Shown here piece after piece: positions 33,194 to 41,260 of a stretch of 64,000 nt of DNA (positions are counted from its first letter, which is position 1; each line of letters opens with the position of its first letter). The stretch comes from Prevotella intermedia ATCC 25611 = DSM 20706. Lineage in GTDB: Bacteria > Bacteroidota > Bacteroidia > Bacteroidales > Bacteroidaceae. The notes beneath the pieces were generated by a model. The model had not been told where the DNA came from, did no database searches, and saw nothing but the letters and a program-made list of their open reading frames with translations. Made by a program: the position numbers and the translations under genes. Location of the stretch: assembly GCF_001953955.1 (NCBI RefSeq), contig NZ_CP019301.1, forward strand, positions 644,236 through 708,235. Reading direction: 5' to 3'.

Positions 33194-33459
33194 TTATCTA
33201 TCAATGTTTTGGTTTCACTTTTGTTTCTCTTTCCTGTTTTGTCTTCCTTTCTTTCCTTTTGTCTTTGTTACTATTATTAATTGTCATCAGTATGTTTTCT
33301 AACTCTCATTTTTATATTTCCGTTGGAAACTAATGCAAAGATAAGGCGTCTGTTTCGTATAAACAAATTTCCAATGGAAATAGTATTATTCTGTAACTAT
33401 ATTTAACTTATGATGACAGAAATTCGTTTAAATACCAGCAGGGAGAAGGTTTTGGAGTC

Positions 33460-34407
33460 TTATTCTTTACTTAAGGTTTCCAATCGGCAGTCTATTAGTT
33501 CCTTATATTGTTGTTTCTGTGCATCGCTGATAAATGAAGCGTCTATACATTCTGTCCATTTGTTTCTGTGTTTGGCAAAGCCTGACAGGATTCTGTTGGT
33601 AACAACTTCAGATATACCCGTAGCCAACATAGCTTCACGGAAGTCGTAAACGAGGAGTTTCTTTTGAAATCCATTGAGCACCAATGCCATTTCGTCCGTG
33701 TTTTCTGGCATTATTATCTTTGTAGACACTTGGTCGTAGGTTGGCGATAGAACGTATTTTCCTTCGTCAGGGCTATATAAAGAGAAGTTTTTAAGGTGCA
33801 TGTCGGCATTGCCGATAATCCACGAGAACACAACCTGTTGCCAGTAATTCACCTTATCTAATTGCGATGCATTAGAATATTGGTCAATGATGCGTGTTAT
33901 CATTTCGTAGCTTCCTTGATATTTCTGTTCCGTGAGTTTACCGGCAAGTTGGCACATATCCTCCATAGGAAGTTTTCTTCCATCGGCGGTTCTGTCTATT
34001 CTACGGGTGATGTAGTTCAGTTCCCCGTCTGCAAAGCGAATGAGTACGTGTGGAACGGTCGGTATTTTGGCTATTTCGGCCAAGTGCATGGAAAGGTCTT
34101 CTATCTCGGGTAACCGCTCGAATCTTTTGGTTTGAGGTTTCAGTATATATCTTCCCATAACGCCGACAATTGTCAGACGCTGTGGGTTGCCCGCTCCATC
34201 GTGTTCAATATCCATGGACAGTTTAGCCTGAACACCTGTTATCGTGGTTCGCTGATTCACCGCTATCTGCGCCAAACCATTAATATCTTTACGGGTATAT
34301 GGCAACACAGGAGCAACAGAACTGCCGAACATCTTTTTAGCGCAGCGAGCATGGTAGTCCACTTCTCCTGCGTGTAATGGCTTGTAGCAGCACAAACATT
34401 TCCTCAT
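33460..34407 (-). CDS. hipT: HipT-like serine/threonine kinase toxin (system 2)
   Basis: HipA-family kinase core of 315 residues without the N-terminal subdomain. It parallels the product of 23596-24534 along its whole length: Cys motif RKCLCCYKPL...HARCAKKMFG, Gly-rich loop TTITGVQAKLSM with Thr55 and Thr57 where E. coli HipT has two Ser, catalytic GNADMHLKNFSL (Asp202, Asn207) and TYDQ (Asp225). Start ATG 34407 overlaps the HipS stop by 4 bases; the frame is open 44 codons further upstream, but that part overlaps HipS. Substrate unknown. Confidence 0.87.
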   Translation of the reverse strand: MRKCLCCYKPLHAGEVDYHARCAKKMFGSSVAPVLPYTRKDINGLAQIAVNQRTTITGVQAKLSMDIEHDGAGNPQRLTIVGVMGRYILKPQTKRFERLPEIEDLSMHLAEIAKIPTVPHVLIRFADGELNYITRRIDRTADGRKLPMEDMCQLAGKLTEQKYQGSYEMITRIIDQYSNASQLDKVNYWQQVVFSWIIGNADMHLKNFSLYSPDEGKYVLSPTYDQVSTKIIMPENTDEMALVLNGFQKKLLVYDFREAMLATGISEVVTNRILSGFAKHRNKWTECIDASFISDAQKQQYKELIDCRLETLSKE

Positions 34408-34739
34408 CTTGCTTCCTCCTTCCGTTCTATGGGTACGATACTCACGTCGCCGATACAGTCCCGACAGCAAGAGAGAAGCAGTCCCATACGGTCTCTTCTG
34501 TTGATTTTCCAATTGCGCTCTGCTATGTTGAGCATCCACCCCTCGGGAATGAGCCCGTCGAAGAAGGAAAACAGCACATTGCTGCGATACTCTTCGGTGC
34601 GCAAAGGCAATGTAAGGCTGACAGGAGTTGGGCGGTTGCTTGCCAAATACTCCTGCGTATAAATGAAGCTATAGCCAGTTTCATCTTCCGTGATGATGCC
34701 TGCCAGCTTGTCATTGACATATACTTGTCCTTGTCTCAT
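34404..34739 (-). CDS. hipS: HipS-like protein (HipA N-terminal subdomain, system 2)
   Basis: Protein of 111 residues with the HipA N-terminal pattern (VYVNDKLAGIITEDETGYSF, PVSLTLPLRTEEY, FFDGLIPEGWMLNIAER). Separate from the kinase and overlapping its start, as in system 1. Expected to block the kinase (from HipBST knowledge). It begins 5 bases behind the HipB stop. Confidence 0.82.
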   Translation of the reverse strand: MRQGQVYVNDKLAGIITEDETGYSFIYTQEYLASNRPTPVSLTLPLRTEEYRSNVLFSFFDGLIPEGWMLNIAERNWKINRRDRMGLLLSCCRDCIGDVSIVPIERKEEAR

Positions 34740-34744
34740 CGTTA

Positions 34745-34969
34745 TTATTTCTTCATTGGTTGTTCTTTGGAAATGGGAATTGCACCTAATTCCATATTAA
34801 ACAATTCGAGAACTTGGTTCACCTTATCCATTCGCAATGTGGGTTTGCCTTGTTCCATCTCGCGAACAAATCGAAGACCAACTCCCGATTTGAAAGCCAA
34901 ATCTTCCTGTGTCAGCCGATATTCCTTTCTCAGTTGCTTGATGGTGAGCGATAGTTTATTCTGTTCCAT
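34745..34969 (-). CDS. hipB: HipB-like DNA-binding component (system 2)
   Basis: XRE-type helix-turn-helix protein of 74 residues (MEQNKLSLTIKQLRKEYRLT, then QEDLAFKSGVGLRFVREMEQ). ATG 34969 is chosen by alignment with the system 1 HipB; an in-frame ATG further up would add 17 residues without support. Next to a perfect palindrome that is probably its operator. Confidence 0.86.
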   Translation of the reverse strand: MEQNKLSLTIKQLRKEYRLTQEDLAFKSGVGLRFVREMEQGKPTLRMDKVNQVLELFNMELGAIPISKEQPMKK

Positions 34970-35037
34970 ACTTATTACACCCTTTCGGGTACAAATATAC
35001 GAAATATCTGAGTGTGTCAAAATAAAAAGTCCTCATC

Positions 35038-35074
35038 GGGTATAATTTTATAATTGTTTAACTAAATTATACCC
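35038..35074. promoter_or_regulatory. Perfect 11-bp palindrome, likely HipB operator
   Basis: GGGTATAATTT (35038-35048) and AAATTATACCC (35064-35074) separated by 15 bases, about 70 bases ahead of hipB of system 2. Arm centres about 26 bases apart (roughly two and a half helical turns) suit two HipB dimers or one wide site. Confidence 0.7.
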
Positions 35075-35213
35075 TAAAGGGGTCAATTCTATGCGTAAAG
35101 GCGTGGCTTATTGTATTTCTAACGCACGAGGGGAAGCGGATTTAATTTAGGAATCTAATTCCTTAAAAGGTTCCCATAAATTCTAACGCAGAACTTAAAC
35201 ATAATCTTGATTT

Positions 35214-35400
35214 TGTAAAGATAGTTCGTAAGAAAAACGAGAATTTCGGTTTGGCATTGCGAAAGCGGCTGTTTTGCGATGCAAAACCTACGCTTTTACC
35301 GTGCAAAAGAGTCGCTTTGGGAATGCAAAACAATAGGTTTTGCAATGCGTTGATAGCGAGGTGATTATGCGACAGTTACGCTTGTAAAAAATAATTACAC
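35214..35400 (-). repeat. Four-slot palindromic repeat (family 1), copy 7
   Basis: Minus-strand slots CCTATTG, GCGACTC, GCGTAGG, CAGCCGC: slots 2 and 3 are exchanged relative to most copies. End TGTAAAGATA at 35214-35223. It lies upstream of the second Hip system. Confidence 0.8.
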
Positions 35401-35430
35401 TTCTACGGGTTGTTTTCAGCACGATAGGGT

Positions 35431-35475
35431 GGAAACGGAGAAGGGAGCTAAGTTGCCTTAACTCCCTTCTTTTTT
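35431..35475 (+). terminator. Terminator-like hairpin
   Basis: GAAGGGAG...CTCCCTTC followed by TTTTTT on the plus strand. No plus-strand gene leads into it, so it may end a short RNA from the repeat region or serve the convergent OsmC gene in reverse. Confidence 0.5.
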
Positions 35476-35564
35476 AATTCCTCTTTATTATGTTTTGTTT
35501 ATCTTAGTTCAATTTATTTTTAGTCTTAGTATTTGCAACCTTTTTTGTTTCAGTCTTTTTCGAT

Positions 35565-35972
35565 TTAGTCTTCGTACACGAAAGTGAAGTTTTTCTCTGT
35601 CGTGAGCGAGTTGCCTACGTAGCAACCTTTGTGTGCAAATTGCTCAACCTTCTTGCGCATCTTCTCGTCGAGGTTGCCCTTTACGTGGAATTCGATGTCG
35701 ATTCTTTCTATTTTCATCGTTTCAGGGTTCTCCGCAATCTCGCCCACTACGGCGTATGTGCCTGTGAGGTCGATGTGTTCGCGGAATGCACGCATAGCGA
35801 TGGTGGTCAAGGCACACGCTGCGAGCGACTGCGCCAAGATGTCTGCTGGTGTTGCGTACTCACCCAAACCGCCTGATACTTTGCCTGCGTCGGTTGTAAG
35901 GGTCTGTCCTGATGTCTCGTAAGTAGCTTCTACTCTGAAGTTACCTAAGTATTTTACAATTGATTTTTCCAT
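35565..35972 (-). CDS. OsmC/Ohr-family peroxidase-like protein
   Basis: Protein of 135 residues; ATG 35972 (MEKSIVKYLGNFRVEATYET) is preferred over an upstream in-frame ATG that adds 19 unlike residues. Family landmarks: two redox Cys, in LAACALTTIAMRAF and in HKGCYVGNSL, and ADILAQSLAAC ahead of the first. OsmC proteins reduce organic hydroperoxides with a thiol donor; some members of this branch act in other thiol chemistry. Cytoplasmic. Confidence 0.88.
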   Translation of the reverse strand: MEKSIVKYLGNFRVEATYETSGQTLTTDAGKVSGGLGEYATPADILAQSLAACALTTIAMRAFREHIDLTGTYAVVGEIAENPETMKIERIDIEFHVKGNLDEKMRKKVEQFAHKGCYVGNSLTTEKNFTFVYED

Positions 35973-36187
35973 GTTTAATCTTTTTTTATTTTCCATTGGC
36001 AAAGATAATACTTTTATTTCATACTGCAAACAAATATACTGTAATTATTACAATTAAACGCTTTTTAAGTTTTTCGTGGAGCAGAAGAATGCTCAATGCC
36101 GATGCTCGATGATGTTGAAATATAGATAACCTTTTCCCTTACTTAATATAAAATTATTGTTAAACAATAAATAATTGTCGTTTTTTA

Positions 36188-36219
36188 TTTGGAACTTAAA
36201 AATATTCTATCTATATTTG
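36188..36219 (+). promoter_or_regulatory. Promoter of the DUF2975-HTH pair
   Basis: TTTG (36188-36191), 20-base spacer, TATATTTG (36212-36219): full consensus. Confidence 0.8.
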
Positions 36220-36291
36220 CAACGTGAAAGGAAGGTGTTGTTGCCACATTGCAGTTACACCTATTATATATAGAAAATAAAAAAGAGAGCT

Positions 36292-37005
36292 ATGAACAAG
36301 CGACTGAATCTCTATTGCACCATCTTGCTGTGTATTATGTCTGCCGTTATACTCTATTCGTTCTATGCTGTGAGCAAGGATATGGTCAGCGGTTTCACTG
36401 CTGGTGTGCGAAGTGCGGACATAGAAGCGAAGATACGGAACGATAAGAACTATGCAAATTCGGAGGAATACAAGAAATTGATGCAGGAAAGGGACGAGAG
36501 CGAGGCATGGGCAAGAGCCGCTACTATCTCGTTCAAGGCGGATTTAAACGCCGAACCTGCTACCTTTGTCAATCAGAAAACAGGCAAGCCAGCGAAGGTA
36601 TGGATACGCACAGCAGACGTGAACTACCAGTCGCCACGCTATTTCATTGCGGTAAAGTCCTTGTGCTACTTCGTTATGGTGGTACTCTTGATAACGGTAT
36701 TGGTTCTGTCGTTCAAGCTGATAGCCCGCTTCCGCAATTCAGAGAACATCTTCCTGATGCGCAATTTAAAGCTGATACGCATAATGGCGTTCTCCATACT
36801 CGCCTATTATATAATATGGTGGGGCATCACCTTGGTTGAAGTGTACTTCATACAGCAATCGTTCAGCCTTGCCGGGCAGACCATAGACATTGCCGGTTCG
36901 CTCGACTTCCCTAACGGATTGTTTGAAATCCCCTTCATTTTCATAATCTATGAAATATTCGCCATCGGTGTAAGAATGCGAGAAGAAAACCAATTAACAG
37001 TGTAA
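36292..37005 (+). CDS. DUF2975 membrane protein
   Basis: Protein of 237 residues with four membrane segments (LYCTILLCIMSAVILYSFYA, SLCYFVMVVLLITVLVLSF, IMAFSILAYYIIWWGITLVE, FEIPFIFIIYEIFAIGVRM). A large loop between the first two segments is probably exported. The layout fits DUF2975, which is almost always paired with a small Cro/CI-type regulator, as here with the next gene 14 bases on. Role unknown; the pair is thought to act in signalling. Confidence 0.83.
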   Translation: MNKRLNLYCTILLCIMSAVILYSFYAVSKDMVSGFTAGVRSADIEAKIRNDKNYANSEEYKKLMQERDESEAWARAATISFKADLNAEPATFVNQKTGKPAKVWIRTADVNYQSPRYFIAVKSLCYFVMVVLLITVLVLSFKLIARFRNSENIFLMRNLKLIRIMAFSILAYYIIWWGITLVEVYFIQQSFSLAGQTIDIAGSLDFPNGLFEIPFIFIIYEIFAIGVRMREENQLTV

Positions 37006-37019
37006 GGAAAGGAACAAAG

Positions 37020-37232
37020 ATGATAGTAGTAAACCTTGACGTCATGATGGCGAAGCGGAAAATGTCGCTCAACGAACTTTCCGAAAAGGTGAATATCACC
37101 CTTGCCAACCTCTCTGTTCTGAAGACGGGGAAAGCCAAAGCCATACGCTTCACCACGCTCAACGCCATCTGCGAGGCATTGAACTGCCAGCCAGGCGACA
37201 TTCTCGAATACAGCGAAGGCGAGCAGGAATAG
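37020..37232 (+). CDS. Small Cro/CI-type regulator paired with DUF2975
   Basis: Helix-turn-helix protein of 70 residues (MIVVNLDVMMAKRKMSLNEL, SEKVNITLANLSVLKTGKAK, INAICEALNCQPGDILEY-type ending). YozG-like XRE family. Directly behind the DUF2975 gene, which it may regulate or answer to. Confidence 0.9.
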   Translation: MIVVNLDVMMAKRKMSLNELSEKVNITLANLSVLKTGKAKAIRFTTLNAICEALNCQPGDILEYSEGEQE

Positions 37233-37320
37233 CGCAGGAAACAAGAAAGATAAATGTAAAAAAGTAAATAATAGTTTGTAGATTAAATTATGTAGTTAAG
37301 CAAATCTGAGGTTGCCGCAG

Positions 37321-37345
37321 CGAGAGCGGAACACTTCCGCTCTCG
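37321..37345 (+). promoter_or_regulatory. Perfect 11-bp hairpin ahead of the M16 protease
   Basis: CGAGAGCGGAA (37321-37331), loop CAC, TTCCGCTCTCG (37335-37345). No T-run. It lies 127 bases before the protease start, either ending the upstream operon or in the protease leader. Confidence 0.55.
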
Positions 37346-37471
37346 TCAAGGCTTATTCCTTTTGCACGACTGCACGCTACGGACGACATTCGACAAACGC
37401 TACGAAGCAAACAAAACATAGCAGACGAGAAAGAAAAGACAACAAACAATTTAACAATAAACTAAAATCAA

Positions 37472-40291
37472 ATGAGAATCAGAAACATCTTTATGGCTGC
37501 GCTCGTGCTATTTGCCACCAGCGCAACAGCACAGAACGAAATGGCAGATATGCCTAAGGCTCCTGTGGACGAAGCTGTCAAGGTAGGACATCTCGACAAC
37601 GGACTGACCTACTACATTCGTAAGAACAACTATCCTGAAGGCAAGGTGAACTTCTACATTGCCCACAAGGTTGGTGCAGTTCAGGAACGCGACGACCAAG
37701 ACGGACTCGCACACTTGTTGGAGCACATGGCTTTCAACGGTTCAAAGAACTTCCCAGACGACTCTGTCGTTAAGTTCATGGACAAGACAGGCGGTGGCTG
37801 GAATGCTTACACCACAGCCGACCACACTGTTTACTTCCTTACAGGCATCGCTGCCAACCGTACGGCACAGGTAGACTCTTGTTTGCTCGTGCTGAGCGAC
37901 TGGTCTCAGGGTCTTACACTCACAGCCGACCAGATTGAAACTGAGCGCGACGTAGTGCACAACGAGTATCGTGGCCACAACGCCATACAACGCTTGCTCC
38001 GCGCTGCCAATGCCGACCTGTTCCCTAACAGCATCTACGGCCGCCGCACAGTTATCGGCAGCATGGACGTTATCGACAAGTGCAACCCCGAAACACTGCG
38101 TGCTTACTACCGCAAGTGGTACTTCCCAGGCAACCAGGCAATTGTTGTGGTGGGCGACATCGACCCTGCAAAGATAGAAGCAAGCATCAAGCGTTTGTTC
38201 AGCGGACTGAAACCAGCGAAGGAAGCTACCAAGGCTACACCTGTAATGGTGGACGACAACGAGAAGACGCTCTATGCTTTCGGCAGTCATCAGGAAGTTT
38301 CGCAGGAGCTTTTCCAGCTCTATCGCAAGACAGACTACATCGCTCCAGAAGAGAAAGTGGCTCTCCCATACCTTTATCTCTCGCCAATGTACAGCCTCGT
38401 GAACCTCATGTTCAACAACCGCATGCAGAAAATAGCACAGGCTCCCGAATCAAACATCACGTTCGCACAGGCTTCTATGGAAGGCTATGCAGGCCATACG
38501 CTCACCCGCGATGCTGAAACCGTCATAGCAGTGCCAAAGCCTGGCAAGGAAAAGGAAGCAATGGCGCAGATTATCCGCGAAATGAACCGCATCGGACAGT
38601 TCGGCTTCACCGAGTCTGAATTCAAGCACGCAAAAGAGGCTTACAAGGCTTCGCTCGACAACGTCTACAACAACCGTGCTACCATAACCAACGATGCATA
38701 CGCACAGAAGCTCATCAAGAACTTCCTCGAAGGCGAACCTTACAGCACCATCGAGCAGACATACGAGATGTATAGCCAGATTCTACCAATGTTGCCACTC
38801 GCAAACATCAACGAATTGGCTAAGAGCATCATCAACACAGACGAGAAGAACTTCGCCATCAGCGTAATTCTTCAGGAGAAAGACGGCAAGACAGGCTTCA
38901 CAAAGGCTGAACTCCCAGCTATTGTTAATGCTGCACGTGCCGAGAAGGTAGAAGCTTACGTAGACAATACGAAGGAAGAACCAATGATGCTGAAGGAGCC
39001 TAAGGCAGGCAAGATAGTAAGCGAAAAGCCATTGAAGCAGTTCGGCGCGAAAGAGCTGACACTCTCTAACGGTGCAAAGGTTATCTTGAAGAAGACCGAC
39101 CTCAAGGCAAACGAAATACTCATGATGGCTACCGCAGCGGGCGGAAAGAGCATCGGCAAGAAAGAAAACCTCGCTATGCGCAGACTCTGGGACGATGCTG
39201 CAGGCATACACGGACTCGGAACAAAGGGCATTAACGACCTTGCCAATATGGCACAGACAAAGATGACCGCTGTAGAAGCAGGCATCAGCAACGACCTTCA
39301 CTACCTCAGCGGTTCTACCGTGAACGAGAATATTGAAACATTGATGCAGATGATAAACCTCAGCTTCACCGATGTGAAGAAGGACGAGGCTTACTACAAG
39401 CTCATCATGCAGTACATGAAGGGTCAGTTTGAGAGCAAGGCAACCAAGCCAGAAGTGGTGATGCAGGACTCTGTGGCTTACTACAACCACAACAAGCAGC
39501 TCGATGCGCTCTCTCCAGACGTTAAGGATTTTGACAACCTCGACTACGACCGCGCACTCGAACTCTATCGCCAACTCTTCAACAACGCAGGCGAATTTAC
39601 CTTCACCTTCGTTGGTAGCTTCGACGAAGCAACCATTCGCCCACTCATCGAGAAGTATATCGCTTCGCTTCCATCAAGCAAGAAGAAGGCAGAACTTGTC
39701 GATATGCGCAACTATACAAAGGGTAAGGTACAGAAGAGCTTCAGCTTCAAGATGTCGAACCCACAGAGTAAGATTATCGACACCTACCGTTCAGAGAAGG
39801 TGCCATACACGCTCGACAACCTGCTCAACTCAAAAGCATTGAGCCAGTACTTGTGGAACAAGATGTTCGAGATTATCCGCGAGAAGGAAAGTGCTGTTTA
39901 CACACCAATGCCAAGAGTAAGTCTTGAGAACGACCTGACTGGCAGCTACATCACAATCGGTTGCGAACTGGCTACCAACCCAGAGAAGACAGCCATTGCC
40001 GAGAAGCTTGCAAAGGAGATTATCTTCGATGCACAGACAAAGGTAACCGACGACGACGTTGCACGTGCGAAGGAAGCAATCTACAAGAACCACACTGACG
40101 CTGTGAAACTGAACAGCTACTGGCTCGACGTACTTTCAGATTACGCTACCTACGGCATCGACAAGGCAAACGGCTTCGACGCTGTAATGAAGGCAATGTC
40201 GCCTAAGACACTCGGCAACATCGCCAAGACCGTACTGAAATCAGGCAACCACGTTCAGGTAATAATGAACGCAGAGAAGCTCGAGAAGTAA
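37472..40291 (+). CDS. M16 (insulinase-like) zinc protease, exported
   Basis: Protein of 939 residues: signal peptide (MRIRNIFMAALVLFATSATA), then an M16 domain with the inverted zinc motif HLLEH (His81, Glu84, His85) and the downstream ligand region ETERDVVHNEYRGH, followed by inactive M16 repeats (second half begins about residue 520, LTLSNGAKVILKKTDLKANE). Full length for the two-domain bacterial form. It degrades peptides in the periplasm or outside. Codon use is strongly biased to preferred codons, suggesting high expression (visual impression). Confidence 0.93.
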   Translation: MRIRNIFMAALVLFATSATAQNEMADMPKAPVDEAVKVGHLDNGLTYYIRKNNYPEGKVNFYIAHKVGAVQERDDQDGLAHLLEHMAFNGSKNFPDDSVVKFMDKTGGGWNAYTTADHTVYFLTGIAANRTAQVDSCLLVLSDWSQGLTLTADQIETERDVVHNEYRGHNAIQRLLRAANADLFPNSIYGRRTVIGSMDVIDKCNPETLRAYYRKWYFPGNQAIVVVGDIDPAKIEASIKRLFSGLKPAKEATKATPVMVDDNEKTLYAFGSHQEVSQELFQLYRKTDYIAPEEKVALPYLYLSPMYSLVNLMFNNRMQKIAQAPESNITFAQASMEGYAGHTLTRDAETVIAVPKPGKEKEAMAQIIREMNRIGQFGFTESEFKHAKEAYKASLDNVYNNRATITNDAYAQKLIKNFLEGEPYSTIEQTYEMYSQILPMLPLANINELAKSIINTDEKNFAISVILQEKDGKTGFTKAELPAIVNAARAEKVEAYVDNTKEEPMMLKEPKAGKIVSEKPLKQFGAKELTLSNGAKVILKKTDLKANEILMMATAAGGKSIGKKENLAMRRLWDDAAGIHGLGTKGINDLANMAQTKMTAVEAGISNDLHYLSGSTVNENIETLMQMINLSFTDVKKDEAYYKLIMQYMKGQFESKATKPEVVMQDSVAYYNHNKQLDALSPDVKDFDNLDYDRALELYRQLFNNAGEFTFTFVGSFDEATIRPLIEKYIASLPSSKKKAELVDMRNYTKGKVQKSFSFKMSNPQSKIIDTYRSEKVPYTLDNLLNSKALSQYLWNKMFEIIREKESAVYTPMPRVSLENDLTGSYITIGCELATNPEKTAIAEKLAKEIIFDAQTKVTDDDVARAKEAIYKNHTDAVKLNSYWLDVLSDYATYGIDKANGFDAVMKAMSPKTLGNIAKTVLKSGNHVQVIMNAEKLEK

Positions 40292-40308
40292 GAAACCAAC
40301 AACAAAAA

Positions 40309-40350
40309 GGCAACTCCTCGCCACAGCAAAGCTGTCTTCGAGGAGTCGCC
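40309..40350 (+). terminator. Hairpin behind the M16 gene
   Basis: GGCAACTCCTCG (40309-40320) / CGAGGAGTCGCC (40339-40350) with an inner CAGC/GCTG stem. A shorter related hairpin (CCTCGTTACAGCAAAGCTG then TTTTCGAGG) follows at about 40471-40498. Confidence 0.6.
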
Positions 40351-40528
40351 TCGCTTCATAAAAAGAACGATCAAGACAGATTCCGACAGCAAGAAGCCAC
40401 AAGATGTATGACAGATTTACACAAATCTGCCGTGGCATAGTTTTTGCAGGAATATGTCTAACAGATATTTCCTCGTTACAGCAAAGCTGTTTTCGAGGGC
40501 TTTAATAAGTTTGAATTACGTATTTTAA

Positions 40529-40725
40529 TAGTTTTGATTAGATAGTAGTGTACTCCTTACTGTGAAGCAACGGGCGCACGAGCCACCGAAAACTGTGAAG
40601 CCTGAAGTGGTCTCTGGGTCGGTTTTCCGTCCACATTTACTTTGTAAGTTCTCTCGTTGGACGGTATCAGCCCCCCGGAAAAAATAGAGAATGCACCGCA
40701 AAGCGGAGCATTCTCTTTTTTTGTG
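40529..40725 (+). ncRNA. Candidate structured RNA of about 180 bases
   Basis: -7 box TAGTTTTG (40529-40536), then about 180 bases without a frame and rich in local stems (CCGTCCA/TGGACGG near 40637-40675; CCAC/GTGG near 40583-40610; a direct repeat ACTGTGAAGC), ending in AGAGAATGC/GCATTCTCT (40686-40716) and a T8 run. Length and intergenic setting would suit a 6S-type RNA, but I cannot confirm any family. Confidence 0.5.
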
Positions 40726-40736
40726 CTTGTTTTTAT

Positions 40737-40787
40737 CTAGAAAATCTAGTTTTTCTCTAGAGATTCTAGTTCTCCTAGAAAATCTAG
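40737..40787. repeat. 9-bp phased CTAG array
   Basis: Six CTAG words at 40737, 40746, 40757, 40766, 40775 and 40784 (steps 9, 11, 9, 9, 9). The same pattern occurs in the 66-bp units at 20023-20280. Confidence 0.85.
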
Positions 40788-40835
40788 AACCCCCTTAAGC
40801 AAACACCCCAAACCCCCTCCAACTTTGTAAAAATA

Positions 40836-41026
40836 AAATCTTTAAAAAGCGGCAGCTGCACTTTGGCGTTGCGAAAGCGGCTCTTTTGCAGTGTAACAGA
40901 GCTGCTTTTACCTTGCAAAGCCTACGCTTTTACCTTGCAAAACAATAGATTTTGGTACGCCAAAACGTACTTCTTGATTATCAATGGGTTACAAACGGCG
41001 AGTCAAAACAATATTTGCAAAGATAT
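40836..41026 (-). repeat. Four-slot palindromic repeat (family 1), copy 8 (diverged)
   Basis: Minus-strand slots TCTATTG, GCGTAGG, GCAGCTC, GAGCCGC. Right end TGCAAAGATAT at 41016-41026. With copy 9 it flanks the fourth secreted paralog in direct orientation. Confidence 0.7.
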
Positions 41027-41109
41027 TTGTAGAATTAAAAAACACTGCAACCCACGCCCCAAAACACCCCAGATGCGCAACAAAAGAATAAAAAAATATT
41101 ACGAAATAC

Positions 41110-41140
41110 TTGGAATTAAGAAATAAAAGCGTTATTTTTG
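41110..41140 (+). promoter_or_regulatory. Promoter of the fourth secreted paralog
   Basis: TTGG (41110-41113), 19-base spacer, TATTTTTG (41133-41140). Confidence 0.7.
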
Positions 41141-41214
41141 CGAAAATATCAGACATTAACTAACAATATTAAATCACATTATCATTAACTTATCAAACGC
41201 CCACGTCTCCGAAA

Positions 41215-41250
41215 CGGCGTTGCTTCCGAAAGGAGTTTCAACAGGGAGGC
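41215..41250 (+). promoter_or_regulatory. Structured 5' leader, copy 4
   Basis: GTCTCC (41215-41220) pairs with GGAGGC (41245-41250), with one U-G pair. Inner GTTG/CAAC, and CC-GAAA-GG gives a GNRA loop. It ends 10 bases before ATG 41261. Confidence 0.65.
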
Positions 41251-41260
41251 ACTACTGACA

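Noticed and set aside
40555-40680. A cobalamin or SAM riboswitch
   Set aside because: Some words resemble box elements, but the order and conserved cores of those riboswitches are absent, and no fitting gene follows.
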